From Streptomyces netropsis (lineage in GTDB: Bacteria > Actinomycetota > Actinomycetes > Streptomycetales > Streptomycetaceae): a stretch of DNA of 64,000 nucleotides. Below, in pieces: positions 34,159-41,781 of this stretch (positions are counted from its first letter, which is position 1; each line of letters starts with the position of its first letter). The stretch covers positions 445,726 through 509,725 of the forward strand of contig NZ_JACHJG010000005.1 of NCBI RefSeq assembly GCF_014203545.1. Direction: 5' to 3'. Below the pieces are notes generated by a model. That model saw only the letters and a list, made by a program, of their open reading frames with translations. It did not search any database and was not told where the DNA came from. The translations under genes were made by a program, and so were the position numbers.

Positions 34159-35262
34159 GTGAAGTCTCGCCTCGACCGCTACGAAGAGTTTATCGAGAAG
34201 GAATACCGCGCCGGACTGACTAAGCCGGACGAATACTCTCTGGAGGCCATCACTCCAAAGCTCCGGTCCCGTTTCGCCAATGGGGAGTTCAAGCGTATCG
34301 TCTTTACCGGCATGGGCTGCTCCGCCATCGTCTCCGACATTGTCCGCGGATATTTCGCGGAAATCGGTTCGCCAATCGAAGTGCACGTCCTCAACGACTA
34401 CGACTTCCGGTTTCTCGCCCCCTCGTCCGTCCTCGACGACGAGGGGACGCTGTACATCATCAGCTCCTACAGCGGTCATTCCCAGGAGCCCGTCCTCGCC
34501 TATCAGGGGCTCAAGTCCAAGCAGGACCGTGTTCTGCTGCTGACTTCCGGCGGCAAGCTCGCCGGGCTCGGCCAGGCAGACGGTGTATCGATCGCCTACT
34601 GGCGGCTGCGCGAGCCCGACCGCGAGTACCCGCTGTTCCACGTCTCCCAGTACTTCGCCATCCTGATGGACATGTTCCATAAGCTGGGCCTGCTCGACGA
34701 CAACCATCACACACGGCTCGCCGAGCTGTCGGCCGAGCTGGAGGCGGACTACGACAACACGCGACGCGAGCTCGTCGAACGGGTCGCTCACGACAGCCAG
34801 GACGCGAACGTGATCATGATCGCGTCGCCGAAGTGGCACGAGAGCCTGCTCAAGCTCGCCAAGATGCACTTCAATGAGATGTCCATGGTGCCCGCTGCCC
34901 GGAACTACTTCCACGAGTTCTGCCACAGCGAGGTCGCCACCCTCTCGGACCCGGACCGGAAGCACAGCGTGATCTGGTTCGCCGACCCGGACGATGATGA
35001 CTACACAATCGCCAAGGGTGAGAATCTGGTCCGGCTGCTCACCGAAGAGCGGCCCGAGAACCTCAATGTGCGGATTTCGCGGGTCGATCTCGGCGAGGGT
35101 GACTTCCTGCGCAAGTACTTCAACGCCCTGAATATCGTCCAGCACACCGCGCTCGCGCTCGGCCGGTACCACGAGACGAACTCCCGGGATCTGATTTCAG
35201 AATCAGCCGGAAACCCCTGGTATCACAGCACCACCATCGAGTCGGAACTGGCTGGCGCATAA
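34159..35262 (+). CDS. SIS-domain protein, divergent phosphoglucose/phosphomannose isomerase-like
   Basis: A 367-aa cytosolic protein with two SIS-like halves. I prefer GTG 34159 (MKSRLDRYEEFIEKEYRAGL), 11 nt after GAAGGAG, over TTG 34150, which is too close. The sugar-phosphate loop reads TGMGCSAIVSDIVRG (about residues 50-65), where bifunctional PGI/PMI enzymes have GMGGSAIxGD; the second loop is SSYSGHSQEP in place of SYSGxTxE; the catalytic region is HEFCHSEVATLSDP where the family has HNE. These substitutions suggest an altered substrate. Codon use is less GC-biased than neighbours. It starts an apparent operon with an SDR and an aminotransferase. Confidence 0.82.
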   Translation: MKSRLDRYEEFIEKEYRAGLTKPDEYSLEAITPKLRSRFANGEFKRIVFTGMGCSAIVSDIVRGYFAEIGSPIEVHVLNDYDFRFLAPSSVLDDEGTLYIISSYSGHSQEPVLAYQGLKSKQDRVLLLTSGGKLAGLGQADGVSIAYWRLREPDREYPLFHVSQYFAILMDMFHKLGLLDDNHHTRLAELSAELEADYDNTRRELVERVAHDSQDANVIMIASPKWHESLLKLAKMHFNEMSMVPAARNYFHEFCHSEVATLSDPDRKHSVIWFADPDDDDYTIAKGENLVRLLTEERPENLNVRISRVDLGEGDFLRKYFNALNIVQHTALALGRYHETNSRDLISESAGNPWYHSTTIESELAGA

Positions 35263-35286
35263 ACAACGGTGAAAGAATGAGCGGAT

Positions 35287-36063
35287 ATGAGTGACGAGAA
35301 TCCGCTGCACCTGTTCGACCTCACAGGGAAGGTGGCTCTGGTGACCGGAGCCACCCGCGGGCTGGGCCGGGCGATCGCCGCCGGCCTGGCCCGCGCCGGG
35401 GCCCATGTGGTGGTCGCGGGCCGCAGCAAGGAAACCGCCGAAAAGGTCGCGGCCGAACTGGCCGCAGACGGGACGCGCACCTCCGCCCTCGAACTGGACG
35501 TCACGCGCCCGGAACAGGCCCGGCGCGCGCTCGTCCGGACAGCGGGGCAGCACGGCAGCCTCGACATCCTGGTGAACAACGCCGGTGTCATCGAACGTCA
35601 CCCCGCCGAGGCGTACCCCGCGGACGCCTGGCACAAAGTGATCGACACCAACGTCAACGGCACCTTCTTCCTCACGCAGGAAGCAGGATCCCTCATGCTC
35701 ACCCAGGGGCACGGACGCATCGTCAACATCGCCTCCGTGCTCGCCTACAGCGGCGGCCGTAATGTCGTCGCCTATGCAGCAAGCAAGGGCGCACTGGTCC
35801 AGGTGACCCGGGCGCTTGCTGCCGAATGGGCCGGGCGGGGCGTGCACGTCAACGCGATCGCGGCCGGGTACTTCGCCACCGACCTGACCCAGGACCTGCG
35901 CGACGACACCACCCGCAGCCAGGCCCTGCTGAGCCGGGTGCCCGCCGGACGGTTCGGCCGCCCCGAGGAACTCATCGGCGCGGTGATCTTCTTCGCCTCC
36001 CCGGCCGCTGACTACGTACACGGAGCCCTGCTCGAAGTCGACGGCGGCTGGACCGCCGCCTGA
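35287..36063 (+). CDS. SDR-family oxidoreductase (gluconate 5-dehydrogenase / 3-oxoacyl reductase-like)
   Basis: A 258-aa classical short-chain dehydrogenase. Cofactor loop TGATRGLG (about residues 20-27), AGRSKE suggesting NADP(H), NNAG (about 97-100), catalytic Ser in NIASVLAYSG, YAASK catalytic Tyr/Lys (about 160-164), and the C-terminal HGALLEVDGGW. The N-terminal LFDLTGKVALVTGATRGLG is like gluconate 5-dehydrogenases and 2-deoxy-gluconate dehydrogenases. It lies 24 bp after the SIS gene. Its ATG 35287 is nested at the end of a 5-codon ORF (35277-35294). Confidence 0.9.
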   Translation: MSDENPLHLFDLTGKVALVTGATRGLGRAIAAGLARAGAHVVVAGRSKETAEKVAAELAADGTRTSALELDVTRPEQARRALVRTAGQHGSLDILVNNAGVIERHPAEAYPADAWHKVIDTNVNGTFFLTQEAGSLMLTQGHGRIVNIASVLAYSGGRNVVAYAASKGALVQVTRALAAEWAGRGVHVNAIAAGYFATDLTQDLRDDTTRSQALLSRVPAGRFGRPEELIGAVIFFASPAADYVHGALLEVDGGWTAA

Positions 36064-36115
36064 CCCCGGACCACGAGCCACACAAGCCGCCGGGAGCGAA
36101 CATGGAGAACGACAA

Positions 36116-37300
36116 GTGATCGCAAACGCACGCCGACTCGACGGAAAGCAGCAGTCCACCATCCGCGCCATGACCGAACGCTGCGTGGCCGTGGGCGGCA
36201 TCAACCTGGGGCAGGGCCTCTCCCGTACGCCGCCGCCCGCCTCGCTCCTCGACACCGGCGCCGCCCACTTCAAGACGGCGGACCACTCCTACAGCCTCGC
36301 CCAGGGCGACCCGGCCCTACGCAAGGCCATCGCCCGCAAGCTGACCGCGTACAACGGCATCGACATCGACCCCGACGACGGCATCGTCGCCACCATCGGC
36401 GCATCCGGCGCGTACAACGCGGTCCTGCTCGCCTACCTGAACCCCGGGGACGGGATCCTGCTCCCCGAGCCGTTCTACGGCTACCACCGCGCCGCAGCCG
36501 AACTGTACGGGGTAATGCCGGAGCCGATCGGGCTCACAGCCCCCGAATTCCGCCTGACCAAGCAGGCGCTGGAGGCCTCGGCCTCCGAGCGCACCCGCGC
36601 CATCGTGCTGTGCACCCCCAACAACCCCTCCGGCCGACGCCTCACCGCTGACGAAATCACCGCGGTCGCACAGTTCGCGGAGGAGCGCGATCTGCTCGTC
36701 ATCACCGACGAAATCTACGAGTACATCTACTACACCCCGGGCCGGCACCTGTCCCCAGCCGCCTTCACCCCCCTCACACACCGGACCATCACCATCTCCG
36801 GCCTGTCCAAGACCTACAGCATCCCCGGCTGGCGGATCGGATACGCCGCAGGGCCCGGCCACCTGATCCAGCCGGTACGCACAGCCGCCGACATCCTGTC
36901 CGTGTGCGCGCCCACACCACTTCAGCAACTGGCCGTCGATGCCCTGGAGCTGCCGGAAGCCTTCTACACCGGAATGCGCGACCAGTACCGCACCCAGCGC
37001 GACCGCGTGGCCTCCGCCTTCCGGTCGGCGGGCCTCGAACCCAACCATCCCGAGGGCGCCTACTACCTCCTGATCGACTGCTCGTCCCTTAGAGTCCAAG
37101 ACGGCTTCGAAGCCGCCGAAGCGATCCTCACCACGGCCGGTGTCGCCACCATCCCCGGCGAAGCCTTCCACCACAACAAGCCGCCCTACACCTACGTCCG
37201 GGCCTGTTTCGCGGTATCCCAGGAGGACATCAGCCGTACGGAGAAGCAGTTGGCCACGGCTGACTTCTCAACGCTGATGGGGACGGGCGCCACCATCTGA
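36116..37300 (+). CDS. Class I/II PLP-dependent aminotransferase
   Basis: A 394-aa fold-type I aminotransferase. Motifs: YSLAQGDPALRKAIARKL (substrate side), GASGAYNAVLLAYLNPGDGI (PLP phosphate), VLCTPNNPSGR (Asn), ITDEIYEYIYY (Asp/Tyr), the PLP Lys in SGLSKTYSIPGWRIGY (about residue 230), and YTYVRACFAVSQED with the carboxylate-binding Arg. GTG 36116 has GGAG 8 nt upstream. A 5-codon ORF (MENDK, 36102-36119) ends over this start. As the third gene of the cassette it could aminate the product of the SDR, or act on an amino acid exported by the nearby LysE protein; neither is proven. Confidence 0.92.
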   Translation: MIANARRLDGKQQSTIRAMTERCVAVGGINLGQGLSRTPPPASLLDTGAAHFKTADHSYSLAQGDPALRKAIARKLTAYNGIDIDPDDGIVATIGASGAYNAVLLAYLNPGDGILLPEPFYGYHRAAAELYGVMPEPIGLTAPEFRLTKQALEASASERTRAIVLCTPNNPSGRRLTADEITAVAQFAEERDLLVITDEIYEYIYYTPGRHLSPAAFTPLTHRTITISGLSKTYSIPGWRIGYAAGPGHLIQPVRTAADILSVCAPTPLQQLAVDALELPEAFYTGMRDQYRTQRDRVASAFRSAGLEPNHPEGAYYLLIDCSSLRVQDGFEAAEAILTTAGVATIPGEAFHHNKPPYTYVRACFAVSQEDISRTEKQLATADFSTLMGTGATI

Positions 37301-37455
37301 GCCGCGACAGGGCGGTGCGCAGGCCGTGGACAGAAGACGCCGGCGAAGTCCCCTTGGCCGACACCGCGTAGCCCGGACCGGTCACCATGAACGCGCAGAC
37401 GGGGGGGGCGGGCGACGGGCACGTGCCGGAAGGGACGCCGACACCGCAGATCTAG

Positions 37456-38105
37456 GCCGTTTCTTTTGGACCAGCGTGCTGACCAGAGGAAAATGCCTGC
37501 AAGGTGGAGTCCGGCCGGGACCGCATCCGGCCTGATGCGGGGTCTTCCGACGGGCCGTGGCACCCGGACCTTGGCCATGACCTGCTCGAAGGCGGGGGCG
37601 TCACCGGCCTGTCCGGGCGTGAGGACGAAGCACAGAGGGCGGCAGCGGCCGTCGGCGGCCAGGTGGATCTTGGTCGTCAGTCCGCCGCGGGACCGCCCGA
37701 GGGCATGATCGACTGGTTCGCCGGCCGGGTCCCCTTTTTGCGGGCCCCGGCCGCGTGCTGGTGCGCGCGCACGATGGTCGAGTCGACCGCGACCACCCAC
37801 TCCAGGTCCTCATCCGCGTCGGGCTGGGCGAGCAGAGCGGTGAAGACACGTTCCCAGGTGCCGTTGATCGCCCAGTTCCGTAGCCGCGTGTAAGCGCCCT
37901 TCCACGAGCCGTACTTCTCCGGCAGATGGACTCACTGTGACCCGGTCTGGAACTTCCAGGCGATCGCGTCAATCACCTCACGATGATCACGCCACCGACC
38001 ACCCCTCTTCGGCGCCCGGTCCGGCAGCAACGGCTCGATCCGCGCCCACTGCGCGTCCGTCAACGGCACACCAGACCAACGATCAGATGATCCGAAAGAA
38101 ACGGC
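37456..38105 (-). mobile_element. Degenerate IS5-family (IS427-like) insertion sequence
   Basis: Imperfect terminal inverted repeats GCCGTTTCTTTTGGA (from 37456) and TCCGAAAGAAACGGC (to 38105), flanked on both sides by CTAG (37452-37455, 38106-38109), the short duplication typical of the IS427 group. The 650-bp length is below the usual ~830, because the middle is missing. The minus strand encodes transposase remnants. The right end touches the stop codon of the UDP-glucose dehydrogenase gene. Confidence 0.88.
37460..38060 (-). pseudogene. IS5-family transposase, nonsense mutation and internal deletion
   Basis: The orfA part reads VPLTDAQWARIEPLLPDRAP, then WKFQTGS and Q, followed by a TGA where the family has Trp. 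It then resumes at LPEKYGSWKGAYTRLRNWAI and VVAVDSTIVRAHQHAAGARKKG (DDE Asp in VDST). OrfB follows in the -1 frame after CAAAAAGGGG, giving DPAGEPVDHALGRSRGGLTT and KIHLAADGRCRPLCFVLTPG. After RPDAV the sequence jumps to AGLHLAGIFLWSAR, so roughly 70-80 residues including the last catalytic Glu are deleted. The -1 shift is probably programmed; the TGA and deletion make it inactive. Confidence 0.85.
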
Positions 38106-39446
38106 CTAGGCCTGGGGCCGTCCCATGGCCCGGTAGGACCATCCAGCCGACCGCCAAGCGCCGGCGTCAAGCGCATTGCGCCCGTCCAGTATCCGCCGCT
38201 CCGTCACGACCGCGGCCAGTGCCGCCGGGTCCAGCTCGCGGAACTCGCCCCACTCCGTGAGGTGCAGCACCACGTGCGCCCCCTGGCACGCCTCGAGCGC
38301 GGTCGGCGCGTAGCCGAGGGTCGGGAAGAGGCGGCGGGCGTTGTCCATGCCCTTGGGGTCGTAGACGGTGACCTGGCCGCCCTGGAGGTGGATCTGCCCG
38401 GCGACGTTCAGCGCGGGCGAGTCCCGTACGTCGTCGGAGTCCGGCTTGAAGGTCGCGCCCAGCACCGCCACGCGCTGCCCCAGGAAGCTGCCGCCCACCG
38501 TCTCGCGGGCCAGCTCGACCATGTGGCCGCGGCGGCGCATGTTGATGGAGTCGACCTCGCGGAGGAAGGTCAGCGCCTGGTCCGCGCCCAGCTCACCGGC
38601 GCGGGCCATGAAGGCGCGGATGTCCTTGGGCAGACAACCGCCGCCGAAGCCGATGCCGGCCCGCAGGAACTTCTTCCCGATCCGGTCGTCGTGGCCGATC
38701 GCCTCCGCCAGCTTCGCCACGTCGCCGTCGGCGGCCTCGCAGACCTCGGCCATGGCGTTGATGAAGGAGATCTTCGTGGCGAGGAAGGAGTTGGCGGCCG
38801 TCTTGACCAGCTCGGCCGTCGGATAGTCGGCGACGACGAACGGCGACCCCTCGCCGATCGGCGTCGCGTACACCTCGCGCAGCAGCTTCTCGCCGCGCTC
38901 GCCGGCGACGCCCACCACGATGCGGTCCGGGTGCAGGGTGTCCTGGACGGCGAAGCCCTCGCGCAGGAACTCCGGGTTCCAGGCCAGCTCGACGTCGGTG
39001 CCCGCCGGGGCCAGCTCGGTGAGCCGGGCCGCGAGCCGGGCCGCGCTGCCGACCGGGACGGTGGACTTGCCGACGACCAGCGCCGGGCGGTGCAGATGCG
39101 GGGCCAGGGCGTCGAAGGCGCTCTCGACGTAACTCATGTCGCACGCGTACTCGCCGTGCTTCTGCGGGGTGTTCACACAGACGAAGTGGACGTCGCCGAA
39201 CTCGCCGGCCTCTTCCCACGACATCGTGAAGCGCAGCCGGCCGGTCGAGCCCTCGATCCCGGCGACGTGGCGGCGGAGCAGTTCCTCCAGCCCCGGCTCG
39301 TACATCGGTACCTTGCCGCGCCCGAGCATCTCGATCTTCTCGGGCACCACATCCAGGCCGAGCACCTCGAACCCGAGCTCGGCCATGGCCGCGGCGTGGG
39401 TGGCACCGAGGTAGCCGGTGCCGATCACGGTGATCTTGGGGGCCAT
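38106..39446 (-). CDS. UDP-glucose 6-dehydrogenase
   Basis: Oxidises UDP-glucose to UDP-glucuronate with NAD+, supplying uronic acid for surface polymers. The product is 446 aa. The N-terminal Rossmann motif is VIGTGYLGATHAAAMAELG. Other motifs are KSTVPVGSA, AWNPEFLREGFAVQD, NSFLATKISFINAMAE, the catalytic Cys in GFGGGCLPKDI (about residue 268), and the C-terminal domain FKPDSDDVRDSPAL. The TAG stop codon lies within the CTAG that borders the insertion sequence, so the gene is intact but has lost its original downstream sequence. It is divergent from an acyl-CoA dehydrogenase. Confidence 0.95.
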   Translation of the reverse strand: MAPKITVIGTGYLGATHAAAMAELGFEVLGLDVVPEKIEMLGRGKVPMYEPGLEELLRRHVAGIEGSTGRLRFTMSWEEAGEFGDVHFVCVNTPQKHGEYACDMSYVESAFDALAPHLHRPALVVGKSTVPVGSAARLAARLTELAPAGTDVELAWNPEFLREGFAVQDTLHPDRIVVGVAGERGEKLLREVYATPIGEGSPFVVADYPTAELVKTAANSFLATKISFINAMAEVCEAADGDVAKLAEAIGHDDRIGKKFLRAGIGFGGGCLPKDIRAFMARAGELGADQALTFLREVDSINMRRRGHMVELARETVGGSFLGQRVAVLGATFKPDSDDVRDSPALNVAGQIHLQGGQVTVYDPKGMDNARRLFPTLGYAPTALEACQGAHVVLHLTEWGEFRELDPAALAAVVTERRILDGRNALDAGAWRSAGWSYRAMGRPQA

Positions 39447-39580
39447 GCGTGCTCCATGTGCTGACGGGCTGGACTGCGCCGAGCATAGTCGGGGCCCGGA
39501 GCGGGAAGGCCCCGGGGAGATCCCGGTGCCGTCCGGGCGCTGTCGGCAAGCTCACGTATCCCCGTGCGGGGGGCCGCCCC

Positions 39581-39608
39581 TAGAATCGGGTTACTAAACG
39601 GTAGTTAA
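39581..39608 (+). promoter_or_regulatory. -10 box and candidate operator upstream of acyl-CoA dehydrogenase
   Basis: TAGAAT (39581-39586) is followed at once by TTACTAAACGGTAGTTAA (39591-39608), which contains ACTA-N5-TAGT. An operator over the start of transcription would suit control by a TetR-type fatty-acid regulator. Confidence 0.45.
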
Positions 39609-39630
39609 CTCTTTGGGGAGTGAATCCACC

Positions 39631-40791
39631 TTGGCGGGATCAAAGGACTTCGACCTGTACCGGCCGTCCGAGGAGCACGACGAGCTCCGCAAGGTCGTGC
39701 GCTCGCTCGCCGAGGCGAAGATCGCGCCGTTCGCCGCCGAGGTGGATGAGGAGGGCCGCTTCCCGCAGGAGGCGCTCGACGCGCTGGTCGCCTCCGACCT
39801 GCACGCGATCCACGTGCCCGAGGAGTTCGGCGGCGCCGGCGCCGACGCGCTCGCCACCGTCATCGTCATCGAAGAGGTCGCGCGGGTGTGCGCGTCCTCC
39901 TCCCTGATCCCGGCGGTCAACAAGCTCGGTTCGCTGCCGGTCGTGCTGTCCGGCTCCGAGGAGCTGAAGAAGCGCTACCTGGGCCCGCTCGCCAAGGGCG
40001 ACGCGATGTTCTCGTACGCCCTCTCCGAGCCCGACGCGGGCTCGGACGCGGCCGGCATGAAGACCAAGGCCGTGCGCGACGGCGACTTCTGGGTCCTCAA
40101 CGGCGTCAAGCGCTGGATCACCAACGCGGGCGTCAGCGAGTACTACACGGTCATGGCCGTCACCGACCCCGAGAAGCGCTCCAAGGGCATCTCGGCGTTC
40201 GTCGTCGAGAAGTCCGACGAGGGCGTCTCCTTCGGTGCCCCGGAGCGCAAGCTCGGCATCAAGGGCTCCCCGACGCGCGAGGTCTACCTCGACAACGTCC
40301 GCATCCCCGCCGACCGCATGATCGGCGAGGAGGGGACCGGCTTCGCCACGGCGATGAAGACCCTCGACCACACCCGCATCACCATCGCCGCCCAGGCGCT
40401 CGGCATCGCCCAGGGCGCCCTCGACTACGCCAAGGGCTACGTCCAGGAGCGCAAGCAGTTCGGCAAGCCGATCGGCGACTTCCAGGGCGTCCAGTTCATG
40501 CTCGCCGACATGGCCATGAAGATCGAGGCCGCCCGTCAGCTGACCTACGCGGCCGCCGCCAAGTCCGAGCGCGGCGACAGCGACCTCACCTTCCAGGGCG
40601 CGGCGGCGAAGTGCTTCGCGTCCGACGTGGCCATGGAGGTCACCGTGGACGCCGTCCAGCTCCTCGGCGGCTACGGCTACACCCGTGACTACCCGGTCGA
40701 GCGCATGATGCGCGACGCCAAGATCACGCAGATCTACGAGGGCACGAACCAGGTCCAGCGCATCGTCATGGCGCGCAACCTGCCGAAGTAA
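39631..40791 (+). CDS. Acyl-CoA dehydrogenase
   Basis: FAD-dependent dehydrogenase (386 aa) introducing a double bond into acyl-CoA. TTG 39631 follows GGGGAG with 10 nt spacing and gives LAGSKDFDLYRPSEEHDELR, matching the family start. Motifs: FSYALSEPDAGSDAAGM (FAD/substrate), WITNAGVSEYYTVMAVT, GIKGSPTREVYLDNVRIP, the C-terminal ATP-independent helical domain with QLLGGYGYTRDYPVERM, and the catalytic base Glu in QIYEGTNQVQRIVMARNL. It resembles short/medium-chain or butyryl-CoA-type enzymes. It ends at a strong terminator. Confidence 0.95.
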   Translation: MAGSKDFDLYRPSEEHDELRKVVRSLAEAKIAPFAAEVDEEGRFPQEALDALVASDLHAIHVPEEFGGAGADALATVIVIEEVARVCASSSLIPAVNKLGSLPVVLSGSEELKKRYLGPLAKGDAMFSYALSEPDAGSDAAGMKTKAVRDGDFWVLNGVKRWITNAGVSEYYTVMAVTDPEKRSKGISAFVVEKSDEGVSFGAPERKLGIKGSPTREVYLDNVRIPADRMIGEEGTGFATAMKTLDHTRITIAAQALGIAQGALDYAKGYVQERKQFGKPIGDFQGVQFMLADMAMKIEAARQLTYAAAAKSERGDSDLTFQGAAAKCFASDVAMEVTVDAVQLLGGYGYTRDYPVERMMRDAKITQIYEGTNQVQRIVMARNLPK

Positions 40792-40810
40792 CCCCTCCCG
40801 GGCGTTCATC

Positions 40811-40847
40811 GCGACGGCCCCCCGGCAGCCCGCCGGGGGGCCGTCGC
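40811..40847 (+). terminator. 16-bp hairpin after acyl-CoA dehydrogenase gene
   Basis: GCGACGGCCCCCCGGC (40811-40826) and its exact complement 40832-40847, loop AGCCC. Confidence 0.8.
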
Positions 40848-40934
40848 GCGTACGGGTGAACGCCGGTGGCGGTATCGGGCCGGGGCGCCGAAGGTGGGGG
40901 CGGTGGGGGTCGTACTGCCCTGGAGGCTCATGAC

Positions 40935-41726
40935 ATGCCCGAGGTAACCGCTCCGTACAAGCCCGGCACCCCGTGCTGGATCGACCTCATGGTCCCCGAC
41001 CAGCAGGCGGCGCTCGACTTCTACCGCGACCTGTTCGGGTGGCAGGGCGAGGTCGGCCCGCCGGAGACCGGCGGGTACGCGGTCTGCACCCTGAACGGGA
41101 AGCCCGTGGCCGGCATCATGACCTCGATGTCGCCCGACCCCGACCAGCCGACACCGCCGACGGTGTGGACCACCTACCTCGCCGTCTCCGACGTGGACGC
41201 CACCGAGAAGAAGATCGCCGACAACGGCGGCACCGTGGTGATGCCGGGCATGGACGTGCTCACGCTCGGCCGTATGTCGGTCGTCGCCGACCCCACGGGA
41301 GCCGTGTTCGGGCTCTGGCACGCCCGGGACTTCCTCGGCGCGCAGGTCGTCAACGAGCCCGGGGCGCTGATCTGGAACGAGCTGAACACCAGCGACCCCC
41401 AGGCCGCCGCGGCCTTCTACTCCACCGCGCTGGGCATCGAGGCGGTCCCCATGGAAGGGGCGCCCGACTACTCCGCCCTCCAGGTCGACGGCCGGGCCGT
41501 CGGCGGCACCCAGGGGCTGGACAAGCTGCCGCCCGGCACACCCTCGCACTGGCTGTGCTACTTCGCCGTCGAGGACACCGACAGCACCGTCGACGCCCTG
41601 ACCCGGGGCGGCGGCAATGTGCTCGTACCGCCCTTCGACATGATGGCGGGCCGGATGGCCGTCGTGCAGGACCCGCAGGGCGGCACCTTCGCGGTGATCA
41701 ACGCGACCGGGCCCGCGTCCTCCTGA
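40935..41726 (+). CDS. VOC-superfamily (glyoxalase/bleomycin-resistance-like) protein, two tandem domains
   Basis: A 263-aa protein made of two vicinal-oxygen-chelate domains. The first starts GTPCWIDLMVPDQQAALDFY (about residues 10-130), the second GALIWNELNTSDPQAAAAFY (about 140-260). Each ends in a strand like ADPTGAVFGLW or QDPQGGTFAVI. ATG 40935 is preceded by TGGAGG at 8 nt. Such tandem VOC proteins are common in actinomycetes and usually of unknown substrate. The codons upstream of this ATG, though open, are Gly-rich and probably non-coding. Confidence 0.88.
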   Translation: MPEVTAPYKPGTPCWIDLMVPDQQAALDFYRDLFGWQGEVGPPETGGYAVCTLNGKPVAGIMTSMSPDPDQPTPPTVWTTYLAVSDVDATEKKIADNGGTVVMPGMDVLTLGRMSVVADPTGAVFGLWHARDFLGAQVVNEPGALIWNELNTSDPQAAAAFYSTALGIEAVPMEGAPDYSALQVDGRAVGGTQGLDKLPPGTPSHWLCYFAVEDTDSTVDALTRGGGNVLVPPFDMMAGRMAVVQDPQGGTFAVINATGPASS

Positions 41727-41732
41727 GAACGC

Positions 41733-41770
41733 GGCAGGGCCCGCAGCCGAGGTCGGCTGCGGGCCCTGCC
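41733..41770. terminator. 18-bp bidirectional terminator
   Basis: GGCAGGGCCCGCAGCCGA (41733-41750) and its exact complement at 41753-41770 lie between the convergent VOC and LCP genes. Confidence 0.85.
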
Positions 41771-41781
41771 ATGTTCGTCGC

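Noticed and set aside
37301..37451. Extra short frames between the aminotransferase and the IS
   Set aside because: Contain a G7 homopolymer, no start signals and no recognisable similarity.
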